This document shows, piece after piece, positions 1 through 11,875 of a DNA stretch of 64,000 bases. The position numbers were made by a program, and so were the translations under genes. Position 1 is the first letter of the stretch. The number at the start of each line of letters is the position of its first letter. The notes under the pieces were generated by a model, which was not told the DNA's origin, searched no databases, and worked only from the letters and a program-made list of their open reading frames with translations. The DNA is taken from the NCBI RefSeq assembly GCF_905220565.1, contig NC_059401.1:1885001-1949000 (forward strand). The letters run 5' to 3'. The stretch comes from Melitaea cinxia (lineage: Eukaryota > Arthropoda > Insecta > Lepidoptera > Nymphalidae).

Positions 1-479
1 TAAACATTTGAAAATGAAAACCAAGTTTTGTAGTAAATGTATATAAATAAACGCTTTACACTTAACGACTCTAATCTGGATGTAAATTCTATGTCCAGGG
101 TCCGGAAACACACAACAAATACAGACATTACTCACACGTTTGTCTTAGGGTGCCAGACAAATGTGATGTCTATACACAGAATTGTTGTGTACAGATATCG
201 AATGATTCAAAGTTGTCTAACAAATATCTTACAGCTTGGCTTGGGTTAAACAATTGAATATTGAAGATTAATTGTCAATATACCTTCAGTAAATATCAGG
301 CTTAGAATACACGTGTAGTTATCATCAGAATCCCTATTACCTACTAAAAATTTAATTCGTAACTATCAATTATAAAGCGTTATACCAAATAATTTGAATT
401 CAAAGTCTCTCAACGTTTCAATAGAGTATTCGTAAACGAGTATAATCACTTTTCCTGGATAAGCGACGAAATATATTTA
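1..479. other. No recognisable feature
   Basis: AT-rich sequence. Short ORFs are not coding-like. It is probably part of the 3' intron of the receptor gene. Confidence 0.5.
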
Positions 480-722
480 GAAGCGACGAAATGTGATTCC
501 TCATAATTGTGGTTGGTAGACGAAAAAATAGTCGCGATTTGATACGCGTTATCAAAGATTACTTAAATATAAGTCATCAGATCTCCATTAAATTTTAATG
601 GGACTACAAAAAAGCATCGGCTTTCGATTATAAAAAAAGTCCTTAAAATATGTACACCCAGTAAAAAGTTATGAGGTGTACATACACATATAGTATAACG
701 TACTTCGACGATATAACGCGAA
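480..722 (+). repeat. Rep-F MITE-like fragment
   Basis: The diverged copy contains the family landmarks: a tract near 520-560 resembling the 'GTAGACGAAAAAATAGTC' block, then TACGCGTTATCAAAGATTACT, then a TACACCCAGTAAAAAGTTATGAGGTG block at 651-680. Both terminal AACCGACTTCAA-type ends are lost. Confidence 0.55.
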
Positions 723-2289
723 AAGTACTTGTGAGATCTCAATACAAATGTAACGTATATACGATAGGTTGAAAATTATTGCACTTATAAATATTAATTA
801 TGCAGGCAGAAATTATATAATAAGCACAAAAGTGATAGTTGCATATTTGCATAAATACACTTCTAATGTATTTAATGTTTGCAAATGTTCTGGAAAATGA
901 AAGACAATACACAATGACATTTGTGCAAGCTGAGCTAGAATTCAGATTGGCTTTTATGCAACGGTTTGCCATTCTGAATATTGTTTCCCTTTTGTTTCAG
1001 TGCTTTGTACACTACAAGGGACAATTTACACAGTTTATGAAATGGGAATGAAGTGGCTGCGTACTGCCTCTTTGATCGTTTATTTTTAACGAACCAAATC
1101 GACTGCGTCATATCACATGGCTTTTAGTGTAAAAATTTAACGTTTTATAATTGTAAAGATGTTTTTGAACAGTTTAGGTATAGAATTGTTTCGTTATAAT
1201 AGGCACATATAAAAAAATATTTAACTTTGATGATGGGATGAAAGAGATGTTCCTTTTTCTTCATTATTTACTTTAGAATTACTTTTTACAATTAAAAAAA
1301 AACAGCGATAAACTAACTAACGTTATGTTTCAGCAGCAATTCGTGTAGGAATCAGGCATAATGACAATGTTTTGAAAGACAAATGTTTATATGGAATATC
1401 AAGGTATTTCTCGGTGACTGGCAATTTCTATTTGTGTTGTGTTTGTTAACGAAGCCAATGATTCATATTCTACTAAGGAACGTTAATAACGGAGTATATT
1501 TAAGAAAAAAGTGTTAGGTGTCTTAAGAATTATAACGAATGTTACCTTATAAAAGCTATCCTTGCGGGGTTGTGCGAGGAGTCAGGTGCTACAGTTCTGC
1601 AGAATAGCGGAAACTCGGAACGGTCACTCAATGCTGGTGATGTCGAGCCAAATGACACCTGGCGGAATTGATATGATTCATTTTATTGATTAAATTTTAT
1701 TGTCTAGGCAATAAAACTTTGTACTTTTTTCTACTTCAAAAAATTAAATCTCTTCTTATTTATTCTCTCTTTATCTAAACTGTAAGGTATTTTGAAAAGT
1801 TTAGTTTGAATGGTAATTCTATAATAAATAATTATTCAATTTAATTAACAAACATAATGTTTGTATATTATGACGCTTTTGTTACCAGGCAGCGATTTGT
1901 TAAATTTTAGTCACTGTTAAAATCTATCTTTAATCCGGAATATTCCGAATATCTAACATTGAACCCGAATGGAATAATTGAGTGATTCGGATCGAATTGA
2001 ATAATTCGGGATTAAAGAATCATTGGATCTTAAATAATGCAGAAAATTAATCACAGTGAAATGTGAAATAGAAATATATATAGAAAAAACTTAGGGGTAT
2101 TAAAATTATTTTTATGATTTCTGATGAAGATGAAAAATATCGCAGTATTTATATAACTTATTTAAGTCGGATTAACAAGATTGAGATGATGATTTCAAGA
2201 GCAATATCTCTAAATCATTTATTACACTTTAAGTGCATGGCACTCTCAAATACTTAGCCACTGTCCAATTATTAGTCCTAGAATAATGT
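723..2289. other. No recognisable feature
   Basis: AT-rich with short ORFs on both strands that show no family signature. A slightly GC-richer patch at 1560-1670 has no open frame or RNA signature that I can support. Confidence 0.45.
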
Positions 2290-3511
2290 TTAAGAGCCAT
2301 TTCACAATTTTACGCTCTGCAAGTTTAGGTAAATTTGGTCGCATCGCGCGAGTCGTACGAGCCGCGCGATCTTTGTGCTAGTAAGTATAGTGTGACAAAC
2401 AAAAGACCATCTTGATCATTTTCTAATGTATAATAAAAATAATAACTATGGTATAAAATGTTTTTTACATAATTAATTTGTTAAAAATTTCGAGTATGTT
2501 ATATAACAACAGTCAATAAATTTAAAATAAAAATAAAAAATCAATTTTATGAAACAATTTTTTTTTAAATTGATTTAGTTTTTTCAGTTTACGAATGATT
2601 CTCATATTTACGATATGAATAAAATAGCATTTTATGACATCGACACCGACAAACATATTAATTAACAAATAACAAGACAAACAGATTGAAATGCCTATTT
2701 GTATTGATAGTGTGAGAAAAGAAAATTAAATTATACATTTGTTTACAGAAATTATCATTATATTATTTTACAGTCATTTTCGTAATATGTTTATTTTATT
2801 TATATTTTATTATGAAAGTATCAAATGCGGATTATCCGCTATAACAACAGGCGCTTGGCGCGTGTGAGCGAAAGAGACGGCTACGCAGAATTTGGCGTGG
2901 ACCTTACCTCTAAGAGCGCTAGCGCTCGACTGATTTACTGGGCTTGATGCGTGGTAATATATACTATCTTTTTATTATTTAATATAAAATGTATTAAAAA
3001 TGATTAGATCTTTTAATTATTTTTTTTGTATTCCTTAATTATGAATGATGTAGTTCACTTTGATGAAGATAGTTCGTTAAAATTTCTTAGTTTTCTAAGG
3101 AAAATATCGCTTTTAAAATTATACTTATTTGGAAAATATCCGTAACTTTAATTTTTTTTTTATCGATTAATAGAGATACAAATGGAATAAAACTTTGTTC
3201 TATTATTCAACAAAATTATATTCCACATATTACGTATTTTTTAAAATGGTTTCAACGTAAAGGTTATTGAAAAGTAGGACTTCAAAGTATACATTGCGAC
3301 CGTTTACTCAGGGAGGAGGCTGATGAAAAGGTTAATAATTTTATACACATAATATAAATCAAAATTCTGATCTGACTATCGACTACAAGAAAGGTTGCTC
3401 TATTATATTTCAAGAATATAAATTACATTATTGCATCCAACACTGAGATTAACGACGTCAAAATATTACAATTTCGCGGATAGTTACCGATTTTTGTGAA
3501 ATGGCTCTTAA
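2290..3511. mobile_element. Non-autonomous TIR element flanked by TTAA
   Basis: The element begins TTAAGAGCCATTTCACAA at 2290 and ends with the reverse complement, TTGTGAAATGGCTCTTAA, at 3511. The TTAA is shared at both ends, as expected for a TTAA-targeting (piggyBac-like) transposon or for a MITE whose inverted repeat starts with TTAA. The 1222-bp interior has no long ORF. It has two GC-rich islands (about 2335-2385 and 2850-2945) in otherwise very AT-rich DNA. No transposase is visible. The superfamily is unsure because the base after TTAA is G rather than the usual C run. Confidence 0.6.
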
Positions 3512-4366
3512 TAGCCTATATTTTTTTCTCGTTAACATAGTTTTCTATTGAAATTATTATCGAAAGCGGCTTAAAAGGAAGCTTTTGAAGCTAAAACCTT
3601 CAAACAAAAACAAACCTTACTATTATGAACAGTGTTACAGTTTTATCAGAATATTTTTGAGATAAATTCCAAGTTACGCTAAAAGAGTGACGAAATGTAT
3701 CGACTTTTGGATATTCCAACGATTCAAATTCATTTCAGTCAGGAGCGGATTGATTGCACTCAAACAAGCTTCGTGACGTATTCGGACGTTACAAATCTCT
3801 CTACGAGAGTTCGAAACTTGGGTATCGACAATTAAAAGACGCAAGTTGTATTGAATATTTCCGTTTTATCTGCCTTCAGAAATAAATAAATGAATAAAAT
3901 ATAACCGATAATGGATGAATATAATATAAATGAAGTATAAATTTAATAAAACATAACCAAAAAAAAAAAAAAAAACTTTAGAATAGAATAGAATTTTTAC
4001 GTATTTTTATGGAAAGATTCTTAGATATATATATGGCTTTAGTCTCAAATTTATGGTTTTAATATATGTGATTTGAAGTCAATTTGAAGACATTGGTTGC
4101 AGGTTTTTGAGTGCAAAATTGATGTAGATATAAGATAAGTTATACGAGTTGTCTTTTTTAAAAAATAGTAATTTCTGACGGTATTATATGATTATTTTTT
4201 TCCACGTTTAAAACCAAACTATTTTACTTAATAAGTTATATACTTTTTAGTTTAATAAATTCTTAGCCTTCCTAACTGACAGTTTGCACTATCGACGGAA
4301 GTTTAGCAAAAGACAATGAGTGACAAAAATAATGTACTTAAATGTATGAACTGCACCATGAGTCGT
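3512..4366. other. No recognisable feature
   Basis: AT-rich DNA with an A-rich run at 3959-3975. Nothing else is supported. Confidence 0.45.
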
Positions 4367-4443
4367 TCATTATCATTATCATCATTACAGCCTATACAGT
4401 CCACTGCTGGACACAGGCCTCCACAAGTTCGTGCCAAAAATGA
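4367..4443 (-). repeat. Rep-A fragment
   Basis: Contains ATCATCATTACAGCC and the CAGTCCACTGCTGGACA block. This is the 3' end of Rep-A in reverse, cut off after the GCCAAAAATGA block. Confidence 0.7.
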
Positions 4444-5122
4444 GTCGTTACGCTCAGCTAAAATGGAAGCGATTTGAAGTGCGCATTACTACAGCAGTAT
4501 AGAGTACAGATAGGAAATTCCCACTTAATCTTTTGAAGTAAAACTTCTTAACACACGCTTGATTGAGGGAGTAAGCTGGTAAATGCAGGACGAAAGTGTT
4601 ACGAAAAGTATGATCGGGCGAGGCGAACGGAGCAAGAGAGGTGCGAGTCCACATTTTCTTTCTCTCTCTTTCTCATCGCTAGCTACGTTCCGTATATCTA
4701 AGACAAAGTGCAGGCCTATTGCGCAGAAGTTTTACTTCAGTCGTGTGTTCATTAAATCTTGTAACATTTATTTGGGTCTTTACTCCGTAACTTTATTCTT
4801 TGTGTCACTTGATCGCAAGCATTGTTACATTAGGTCATGCCGATAACTTTTAACGAGTGACAAAGAAAATTTTTTACTGTGTAGAACAAAGAAATGTTCA
4901 ATATTGTGTACATTTCATTACTTTCACATGACTAAACTCACACTTATTATTTTTATTATGATTCGTATTTGTTAAGACTACATACATGGCATAACTGCAT
5001 TTATATATGCATATTTTTAACCACAGCAGTTTTACGCTATGCACCTATTCAATTCTTAACATCATTTTGTAAAAGATTTTTATATTATAGAACTTTGTGC
5101 AAAATCTTTTTGTGATATACAA
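4444..5122. other. No recognisable feature
   Basis: Two overlapping ORFs on opposite strands (4454-4846) show no recognisable motif. AT-rich otherwise. Confidence 0.4.
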
Positions 5123-5630
5123 TCTTTACTAATATTATAAATGCGAAAGTAACTTTGTCTGTCTGTCGTGCTTTCACGTCAAGACTACTGAACTGATTTA
5201 AATGAAATATGGTACGCAGATAATCTTGAGCCTGAGAAAGGACATAGGCTACTCTTTAATGTGAAAAAAGGGATGAAAGGAATGAAGGAAAAGGGAAGGG
5301 GTCGAAAGGTGGGGATAAAAGGTTGTATGGAAGTATCGTTATTTTTAGAACTAGAAGATTGAAATTTATTTTTTACGCTGTTGATTCGATATAAAAAATA
5401 TGACATTCAAAGTTTGTGAAAGTTTTACTTTCAAGGGTGTAAAATAACAATGGGGAATAGAGGATGAAAGTTTGTATGGTAATAAGTAAGGTTTATGTGA
5501 ATGTTTTATAAGTTTGCGACAAGAGACGAAATATTAGCTATTCTTATTTCCAAAATAAACCAAAAGATACATCCAAAAAATGCTGTCTAAAGTCACTATT
5601 CCACGCTGACGAAGTCGTGGGGACAGCTAG
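5123..5630 (+). mobile_element. Non-autonomous Helitron (508 bp)
   Basis: The 5' end is TCTTTACTAATATTATAAATG and the 3' end is a short hairpin (CCACG ... CGTGG, 5601-5620) followed by GGACAGCTAG. The element sits between A (5122) and T (5631), which is the rolling-circle Helitron insertion signature. The ACTAATATTATAAATGCGAAAG start and the GACGAAGTCG near the end are very common in lepidopteran genomes. There is no Rep/helicase ORF, so it depends on an element elsewhere. Confidence 0.85.
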
Positions 5631-5646
5631 TATACTATAATTATAC

Positions 5647-5928
5647 ATCATCATATCATCATCATCACAGCAGCCTTACGCAGTCCAGTACTGGACATAG
5701 GCCTCCACAATATGCCTATAGTCACCACGCTGGGCAGGCGGGTTGGTGACCGCAGGCCTAGCTTTGTCGCACCGAAGACGCTGCTGCCCATTTTCGGCCT
5801 GTGTATTTCAAAGCCAGCAGTTGGATGATTATCCCGCCATCGGTCGGCTGTTTAAGTTCCAAGGTGATAGTGGAACTGTGTTATCCCTTAGTCGTCTCTT
5901 ACGACACCCATGGGAAGAGAGGGGGTAA
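5647..5928 (-). repeat. Rep-A copy
   Basis: The reverse-oriented copy starts with ATCATCATCATCACAGCAGCC and carries the CACCACGCTGGGCAGGCGGG and TCTTACGACACCCA blocks. Its 5' end (the GCTGTGTGGCTACGGCA block) is missing. Apparent ORFs across it are shared by all copies and are by-products of the repeat. Confidence 0.8.
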
Positions 5929-5992
5929 AGGGAGAGTATATATACATATATATAATATATATATTTATACTTTACTGATTTATAGTATAATC
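5929..5992. repeat. TA-rich low-complexity tract
   Basis: Tandem TATA/ATAT steps directly after the Rep-A copy. Confidence 0.7.
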
Positions 5993-6004
5993 AATCACGA
6001 TCGC

Positions 6005-6108
6005 GAGTCAGCCTGTAGCATCCCACTGCTGGGATCCACGTAGGAGAAGGATCGGAGCATAATCCACCACACTGCTCCACTTGTTGGATATCATATTACC
6101 TATTATAT
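6005..6108 (-). repeat. SINE-B 3' fragment
   Basis: Contains the block CCCACTGCTGGGATCCACGT, then GAGAAGGATC, AATCCACCACACTGCTCC. This is the distal part of SINE-B without its tRNA-like head. Confidence 0.65.
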
Positions 6109-6111
6109 TAT

Positions 6112-6165
6112 AAGCTGTGTGGCTACGGCAGCAAAGAATAATAGCCACCCTCTCTGATAGACTGA
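6112..6165 (+). repeat. Rep-A 5' fragment
   Basis: Begins GCTGTGTGGCTACGGCAGCA, continuing with AATAGCCACCCTCTC. This is the sense 5' end of Rep-A, directly abutting a SINE-B fragment. Confidence 0.6.
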
Positions 6166-7357
6166 AGTGAGTGAGTGATGAATTATGATAAACATTTCTT
6201 GCACGAAAACACAGTTCTGAAATATAGGCTTTAAGAAATGTGAGACAACTGACTGTTGATACTTATCGATCACATATATTTTACGGATTTTTCACTGTGA
6301 AATTCATTTCAACATTATGTATTTCTTATAACATACAGTTTACTGCTTCTAGGTCAGTAGCGCAGTCGTTGAAGCTATACTCGTATTTTTACTGCAAACA
6401 CAGAACTACACAGGTAATGCTATTTTAAAATTAGAATTTCTTCTTTTCGTATTTATAAAGACTGCTTTTATAAGTTTACCATTTACATTAATAAATAAAT
6501 AAAAATAAAATGTAAATGTGCTTAGTATTACAAATTTTATTTCAAAAACCTATTTTGGGAGGAAGAAGTTGTCCAGAGACAGCGACAGGTATTATTTATT
6601 ATAATAAATAAAAATAAACTCACGCTTCACATTTTATATTATTATAATGTAGAAAAGACTATATTTAGCAAAAGGTATTCGCATTCAAAATAAAAAAAAC
6701 CGATAAAATTGTTTTTCAGCGACTTCAATTAAAAAAAAAATCTCACTTAAAAAGTTAATAAACGTGGTTCATTAAGCTGTACAAGATTATTTAAATAATA
6801 ATTAGGACAAATGTGCCTTAAATTTTCAGTAGGGTTTCAGCGTCAAATGTGATTTTTAAGTACAAGTTAATTTTACATATTATTTTTCCGTGAGTAGCTC
6901 TCTAAATATTAAATATTTATTAACACGGCAATTTAAAAATTACTATCTTTCAACCCAGAAATTTCCTATTTATCTTCATATTTAGAGTATTAAACAAGCA
7001 AAAAAAAAAAAACCTAAAAAACCCGATAAACCCTGTGATAGCAATCTTAATCTAGTTTAGGATAGAAATAAGAAAATAAAAGGATTCCTGCGTAAATAAG
7101 AAAGAAAAGCTGAAAAGTGTGGCTCATTTCTAAGCCTTAGTATTTGCTGCAGCTCTAGTGCTCTTGTAAAGGCTAAAATTTTTAGCGACCTCTGCGACTC
7201 ATTTCAGCACGAACGTCAAAAATTGTGTTCTTTTATTAAAAAGCAAATGCATTTGCATAGAGTTTTCTATTAGGAAAGGTTTTCTTATAAGTGAAACGGA
7301 ATGGAATCCTTTTGTTTAGGTCATATTAGGTATTATTATTGCGACTAGTCCTAATTA
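6166..7357. other. No recognisable feature
   Basis: AT-rich, with A/T homopolymer runs. No coding or structured element can be supported. Confidence 0.45.
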
Positions 7358-7714
7358 TCTATATATATATATATATATAAATTTCGTGTCACGATGTATG
7401 TTCCAGATAAACTCCGAAACTACTAAACCAATTTTTATCAAAATTTGTAAGCATTTGTAATTTGGTCCAACTTGCGAGTTAGGGTAGTTTTTATCTCAAT
7501 TGGACACGGTAGGTGGCGCTACTATTGGTATGTAACTTTCAAACTACTGAACCAATTTTTATCAAATTTTGTAAGCATCTGTAATTTGGTCTAACTTGGG
7601 AGATAGGGTAGTTTTTATCTTAATTGGATCCGATAGGTAGCGCTGCTATTGGTATGTTGTAATGTTACCAAATTTGTGGTAGCTGTTTTCCGGGCATGAC
7701 AACGTCTCCGCTAG
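7358..7714 (+). mobile_element. Non-autonomous Helitron (357 bp)
   Basis: Starts TCTATATATATAT after an A and ends CGTCTCCGCTAG before a T. It contains TTTCGTGTCACGATGTATG and two tandem, about 120-bp related segments (ACTACT(A/G)AACCAATTTTTATC at about 7420 and 7540). It is the same family as the copy at 59547-59765. Confidence 0.75.
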
Positions 7715-8120
7715 TAATATTATATGTTGCTTATAAAAAATATTTTTGTTATTCAATAGAGAAGTCTAAGTGACCAGTGTTAAATATTCTTTATTTATTA
7801 GATTCAGAATTAGATACAAAATTATCAAGATAATATGTTTTGTTGATTTTATATATAAGATTTTATTTTAAATAATCAAATATTTATATAACCTAGGTTT
7901 TAGATTGATTGGTTGATTGGATTTCAGTTGAGGTTTTACATTAAAAGATAAATTAGAATTCTAAAACATTCTAGCGATATATTTGGCAAGCGTTATTTGT
8001 AACGAACTTAACTATTTATTTCTACAACCAAAATTAAAAATTCTAAACATTATTTTAGACTAAACATAGATTTAAAAAATTTCAACAGCATTAATACGAA
8101 TATTATTTTTCAAAATGTAC

Positions 8121-8264
8121 CTGAACAATATTCCAATACGGCACAATTTTAGCGATGCTTTCAGTGACTTCAGAGCAGGCAGTTCCGAGAAGCATCACTA
8201 GTCTTGACGCTCTTTCCGTGTATAGGGCGTGGAAGAATCTGTCTACACCAACACCTGGATCGCA
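8121..8264 (-). CDS. GABA-B-R3: GABA-B receptor exon, ligand-binding lobe continued
   Basis: This 144-bp exon (48 codons, phase 0 at both ends) lies on the minus strand. It has a pyrimidine-rich acceptor (TTTTTGTGCAG above 8264) and a donor (CAG|GTACAT below 8121). It encodes CDPGVGVDRFF, then RLVMLLGTACSEVTES and VPYWNIVQ. In class C GPCR extracellular domains this stretch follows the ND/DT loop. The G-x-AC-SEVT segment is the ligand-pocket region after beta strand 3, and the W-N-I-V-Q strand precedes the next loop. The exon is separated from the upstream exon by a 599-bp intron that carries a Rep-C retroposon. No later exon (rest of lobe 1, lobe 2, seven-transmembrane domain) was found in 1-8120, so the downstream intron is probably at least 8 kb. 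No disabling change is seen in either exon. Confidence 0.75.
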
Positions 8265-8863
8265 CTGCACAAAAATTAACTTAAGTTTCAATGAGAACTA
8301 ATGAATGAAAATCTGAGTAATCAATCATTAAAAAGTTTTTCAATAGTTTGACAGATTCTTGTATTACACATTCGTGAAATATAATAAATTGAGTATTGTA
8401 ATGCCTTAGATGTAAATGTTATTAGACTATTTCGACTGGAAAAAAAATAATGTCTACACTTTAATATTTTTATAAAGTTTTACTAGTCAGCGTTAAACTT
8501 CTATTCTGTCTAACACTATTTTTTTTTATGTCACTAGGTCGGCAAACAAGCGTACGGCTCACCTGATGGTAAGCGATCACCGTAGCTTATAGACGCCTGC
8601 AACACCAGAAGCATCGCAAGCGCGTTGCCGACCCAATCCCCAATCCCCCCAGGAGCTCTGGTCACTTTACTCACCAACAGGAACACAATACTGCTTGAAA
8701 ACAGTATTATTTTGCTGTGATCTTCTGTAAGGTCGAGGTACTACCCCAGTCGGCCTGCTCCGTATTTTGAGCAGGAAATTCCTGCTGTGCCCTACCTCAG
8801 TTATTACGGTGATCTGTTCAAAAAGTTTAGTTATTCCTCTCCGTGAACTGATAATCCGCTTAC
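8265..8863 (-). other. Intron between the two receptor exons
   Basis: This is a 599-bp intron with GT-AG ends on the minus strand, phase 0. About half of it (8521-8813) is a Rep-C retroposon in the same orientation as the gene. The rest is AT-rich and shows nothing else. Confidence 0.7.
8521..8813 (-). repeat. Rep-C retroposon in receptor intron
   Basis: A nearly full copy, sense on the minus strand. A T-rich start at 8520 corresponds to its poly-A tail. It then has GGTCGGCAAACAAGCGTACG and ends in CTGTGCCCTACCTCAG. It is the same orientation as the receptor gene. The family is probably the 3' end of a CR1/Zenon-like LINE or a SINE derived from it, by memory only. Confidence 0.75.
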
Positions 8864-9042
8864 CTTGGTATCATTAGTAATAAGATGTAACTTATATCCA
8901 GGCAGTAAAGCTCTTTTATTCACATGATCCACTGCCAACCTTGCGGCAGTTAGCTCTGACATACCATCAGCTCTAGGGTGATCCCCGACGGACAGTTCGA
9001 AGAGACCCAGAATTGAAACTATGCGACTCGTGTTTCTTGAAC
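8864..9042 (-). CDS. GABA-B-R3: GABA-B receptor exon, N-terminal part of ligand-binding lobe
   Basis: This internal exon of a host gene is read on the minus strand. It is bounded by a consensus acceptor (TTTTCAAACAG at 9043 upward) and a strong donor (AAG|GTAAGC, exon end at 8864). The 179-bp exon starts in phase 1 and ends in phase 0. It encodes about 59 residues, including ILGLFELS and ARLAVDHVNKRALLPGYKL, then LITNDTK. That pattern is the start of the periplasmic-binding-like (ANF receptor) fold of class C GPCRs: first beta strand, first helix with a VN motif, then a ND/DT loop. The reading joins in frame to the 8121-8264 exon, and the joined segment matches the family order. The product would be a plasma-membrane GABA receptor coupled to Gi/o. 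Assignment to the R3 subtype is from memory of insect receptors; GABA-B class is firmer than subtype. Confidence 0.75.
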
Positions 9043-9187
9043 CTGTTTGAAAATAACACATTTATAATTGGTATAATGGAACATTAATATTATGGAATTA
9101 CGAGGCTGAATATTTGCAACAGTCCAGCTGGGAAGGACTTCAACTATAGAATAAATAATAATACTGCTCTCAAAAAGCGTACTGTTT

Positions 9188-9312
9188 CAGTGATGAGTAA
9201 GGTAAACAGGACTATTTAGGACTGTCAGGGTAGAGTGAGAGGTCCTAGTAATGCTCCTGATACAGGCATCCGTAAGCTATGACATCTGCTTATTATCAGG
9301 CGAAACGTTTAA
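9188..9312 (+). repeat. Diverged Rep-C fragment
   Basis: Matches in order GTGATGAGTAAGGT, AATGCTCCTG, CGTAAGCTATG, then TTATCAGGCGAAACG. Poorly preserved. Confidence 0.5.
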
Positions 9313-10293
9313 GGCATAATACAAACATATTTTTTTTCGCTAACGTCGGGTACAAATTTTACTAACATCCATTAAATCATCTCAATGTTTCTGACCTGAC
9401 AAACATGCAGACACAACAATAAAGAACGTTAACGGCTTCAATATCAAAATACAAAAAAAAAACTAACACCTTCAATGCATAAAATTAGGTCGGCTAAAGT
9501 TTTATGAAAAGTATAGACAAAACTTACGATGTCGAAATAAATGGTACTTAGAGAACTGTATTAAATATATTTTGAGAAATGATACATTGACCATCATAAC
9601 TTTAGATTGATTGTTTTTGTTACATTCCCTAGACAAATATCTATATATAGATATCAAACTTTCCGGAACGGTATTCAAACTTTAAGGTAACAGAGAATAT
9701 TCCCAATGTTGTTGAATTAGTTCGTTTTTGAACAGGAGGACAAAAGCATAGTTAATTTAACTTGTTTCATAGTACCTGTATACCTGACTAGCTTAATCTA
9801 ATAATAGTGTATTCAACATAACCAAAATTAACCAGATAAGCCCGACAGTACATATAAATACTTGATGAACTATTCTGATATCGAATATAATATCAATCTT
9901 ATTACCAAAATTGTTATTTGATTACCTCGTTTGTCATTTTCAATACTAAAATTATATATCTTTTTTCATACTTCAAATGAACGAGTCCAGTGAAACAAAT
10001 TGGAGCTAATTTAAATTGGACGATTGGTAATTTCGAAAGGCTACCTTGTTTTTTTCAGTCTTTTCATTTGGATGTACGGAACTCGGAGTCTACTAGAGAC
10101 TCAAAAAATATAGTTGGCTTTAGGAAATTACTCCAGTTGTAGTTTTATAGAAAGTTATAATATTCTTACTGATTTTTTTTATCGTAATCAGGTGCATTAA
10201 AATAACATTTTTATGGTAGAAAAAAAATTGCAAGGAATTTCTTAACATTTCTGGCTTGGTTACCATTTTGTTCGACAGTATAAAGATTGAATG
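9313..10293. other. No recognisable feature
   Basis: AT-rich, presumably the 5'-side intron of the receptor gene. Nothing supported. Confidence 0.4.
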
Positions 10294-10338
10294 AATTGTT
10301 ATTAAGATTCTAATCTTATTAGAATCTTAATAACAATT
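10294..10338. repeat. Perfect 21-bp inverted repeat
   Basis: Two perfect 21-bp arms (10294-10314 and 10318-10338) flank a 3-bp CTT spacer. The arms contain TTATTAAGATTCTAAT. The same word recurs at about 10397-10415. Confidence 0.85.
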
Positions 10339-10616
10339 AAATCATATATAATCATATCATAAATATAAATAACATCTAATCTTATTCTAATTCTTAATCA
10401 GTTATTAAGATTCTAAAAAACAAGTATTGAGATAAGATAACTCTGTTGAGGTACAGCAGGAATGCAGGATATTTTATTATTAAAATTTTGAGCGGGCCGT
10501 CTCGAAAATTGAGGTATTTTGCTTTGCTTTTATGTAATATTTCAGCCAAATAATATTGGTCTCAAGTAGCATGGTCTTATGGGATAAGGTTTTATGTAAT
10601 AAGGTTTATATAACTG

Positions 10617-10826
10617 ACGTAGGGTACAGCAGGAAATTTCCTGCTCAGAATCTGAAGCAGCCCGACTGGGAAAGTCCTCAGTTACCTCGACCTTATAAAA
10701 GATCACAGCTAAATAACTCTGCTTCTGGTGTTGCATGCGTCTGTACAGGCTGTTGCAGGTGTCTACGATAATCGCTTACCATCAGGAGAGTCGTAGGCTT
10801 GTTTGCCGACCTTGTTGTATAAAAAA
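10617..10826 (+). repeat. Rep-C retroposon
   Basis: Starts GTAGGGTACAGCAGGAAATT and ends GTTTGCCGACCTTGTTGTATAAA. It lacks the internal AAGCAGTGTTGTGTTCCTGT block, so it carries an internal deletion. Confidence 0.75.
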
Positions 10827-10834
10827 AAACATTG

Positions 10835-10960
10835 GTAGCATAGGTAAGGTGGACACGACATCGACACGCTTGTGAAAATCCTGTTGTTAGCGTCTATAGA
10901 CTGTGGTAATCGCTTACTAAAAGGCGAACCGTTATCCGCTTTAGTAGTACAAAAAAAAAA
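10835..10960 (+). repeat. Second, diverged Rep-C 3' segment
   Basis: GTAAGGTGGACACG, GCGTCTATAGACTGTGGTAA and CGCTTACTAAAAGGCGAACC repeat the Rep-C 3' half directly after the first copy. It ends in an A-rich tail. Confidence 0.55.
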
Positions 10961-11005
10961 ACGCAACCAGAATAGCAAAGTGTGTAGAGATATAGAATGG
11001 TACAA

Positions 11006-11875
11006 TAAACATATGTATTTCGAATTGAATTTAATAAATTAATTACATAATTTTCAGTTTTATTATGTTAATTTCTAAATAACACACACTTGTGATACAT
11101 TGTTAGTTGTGATAAAAATTGCAATTTGTCAATACAAGTTTAAGCGTCTATTGTAGTTTATACGATAGTCATAAAACGGCAAATGCAATTCCTATTTAAT
11201 ATCAATATCAACACAGTAATCTTACAAATAAATATGTATTAGAATTTATGTATTTTAAAAAGACGTTTATTTAATGAAACCTAATTTGTAAGTAGTTATT
11301 TGAGATTTGTGTAGTTAATTTTGCAATTATGATAATGTCATTTATATTTAAAGTAATTGTATATTAACTTTTCAATAACATAATAAAAAAATCCAAACTG
11401 CACGCCTCCACGCACTCCTTTAGAACTATTGTTTTCAGGTAATATTTAGCAGCGCCCTCTAGTAGTGTACAAAATTGTAGTACATAAAGCAACAACGCTA
11501 GTTCACGCTGGGAACGTTCAGCTCCGATAAACAAGTACACCAATTTAACGAGTTAATAAGTGCCAAACCCCAGCTGTGTTTCATTCTATAAACTAATAAA
11601 AATAAATAGAAATTCGACAAGTAGCTTGCTTAGGAACTAATGATCGACAATACAACAATTATAAGTTTGATTATTTGATTTGACTCTTGCAAATAATCAT
11701 AGATGGCTCTGATTCATTCATATCACAGTCATGATGTTTAGTATTTTTCAGCCTTCATATGCAATAGGCTTCTTAGTTGATAATTTCCTGACACGATAAA
11801 AAATACAGATTATTTCGTCAAGGTGGTAAAAGTCAATGGTTTTCGCGTTATTTTGCTATCATCCGTACATGCAAA
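11006..11875. other. No recognisable feature
   Basis: AT-rich. Nothing supported. Confidence 0.4.

Noticed and set aside
4454..4846. Two opposing ORFs (66 and 87 codons)
   Set aside because: No domain and no splice or codon support; likely chance.
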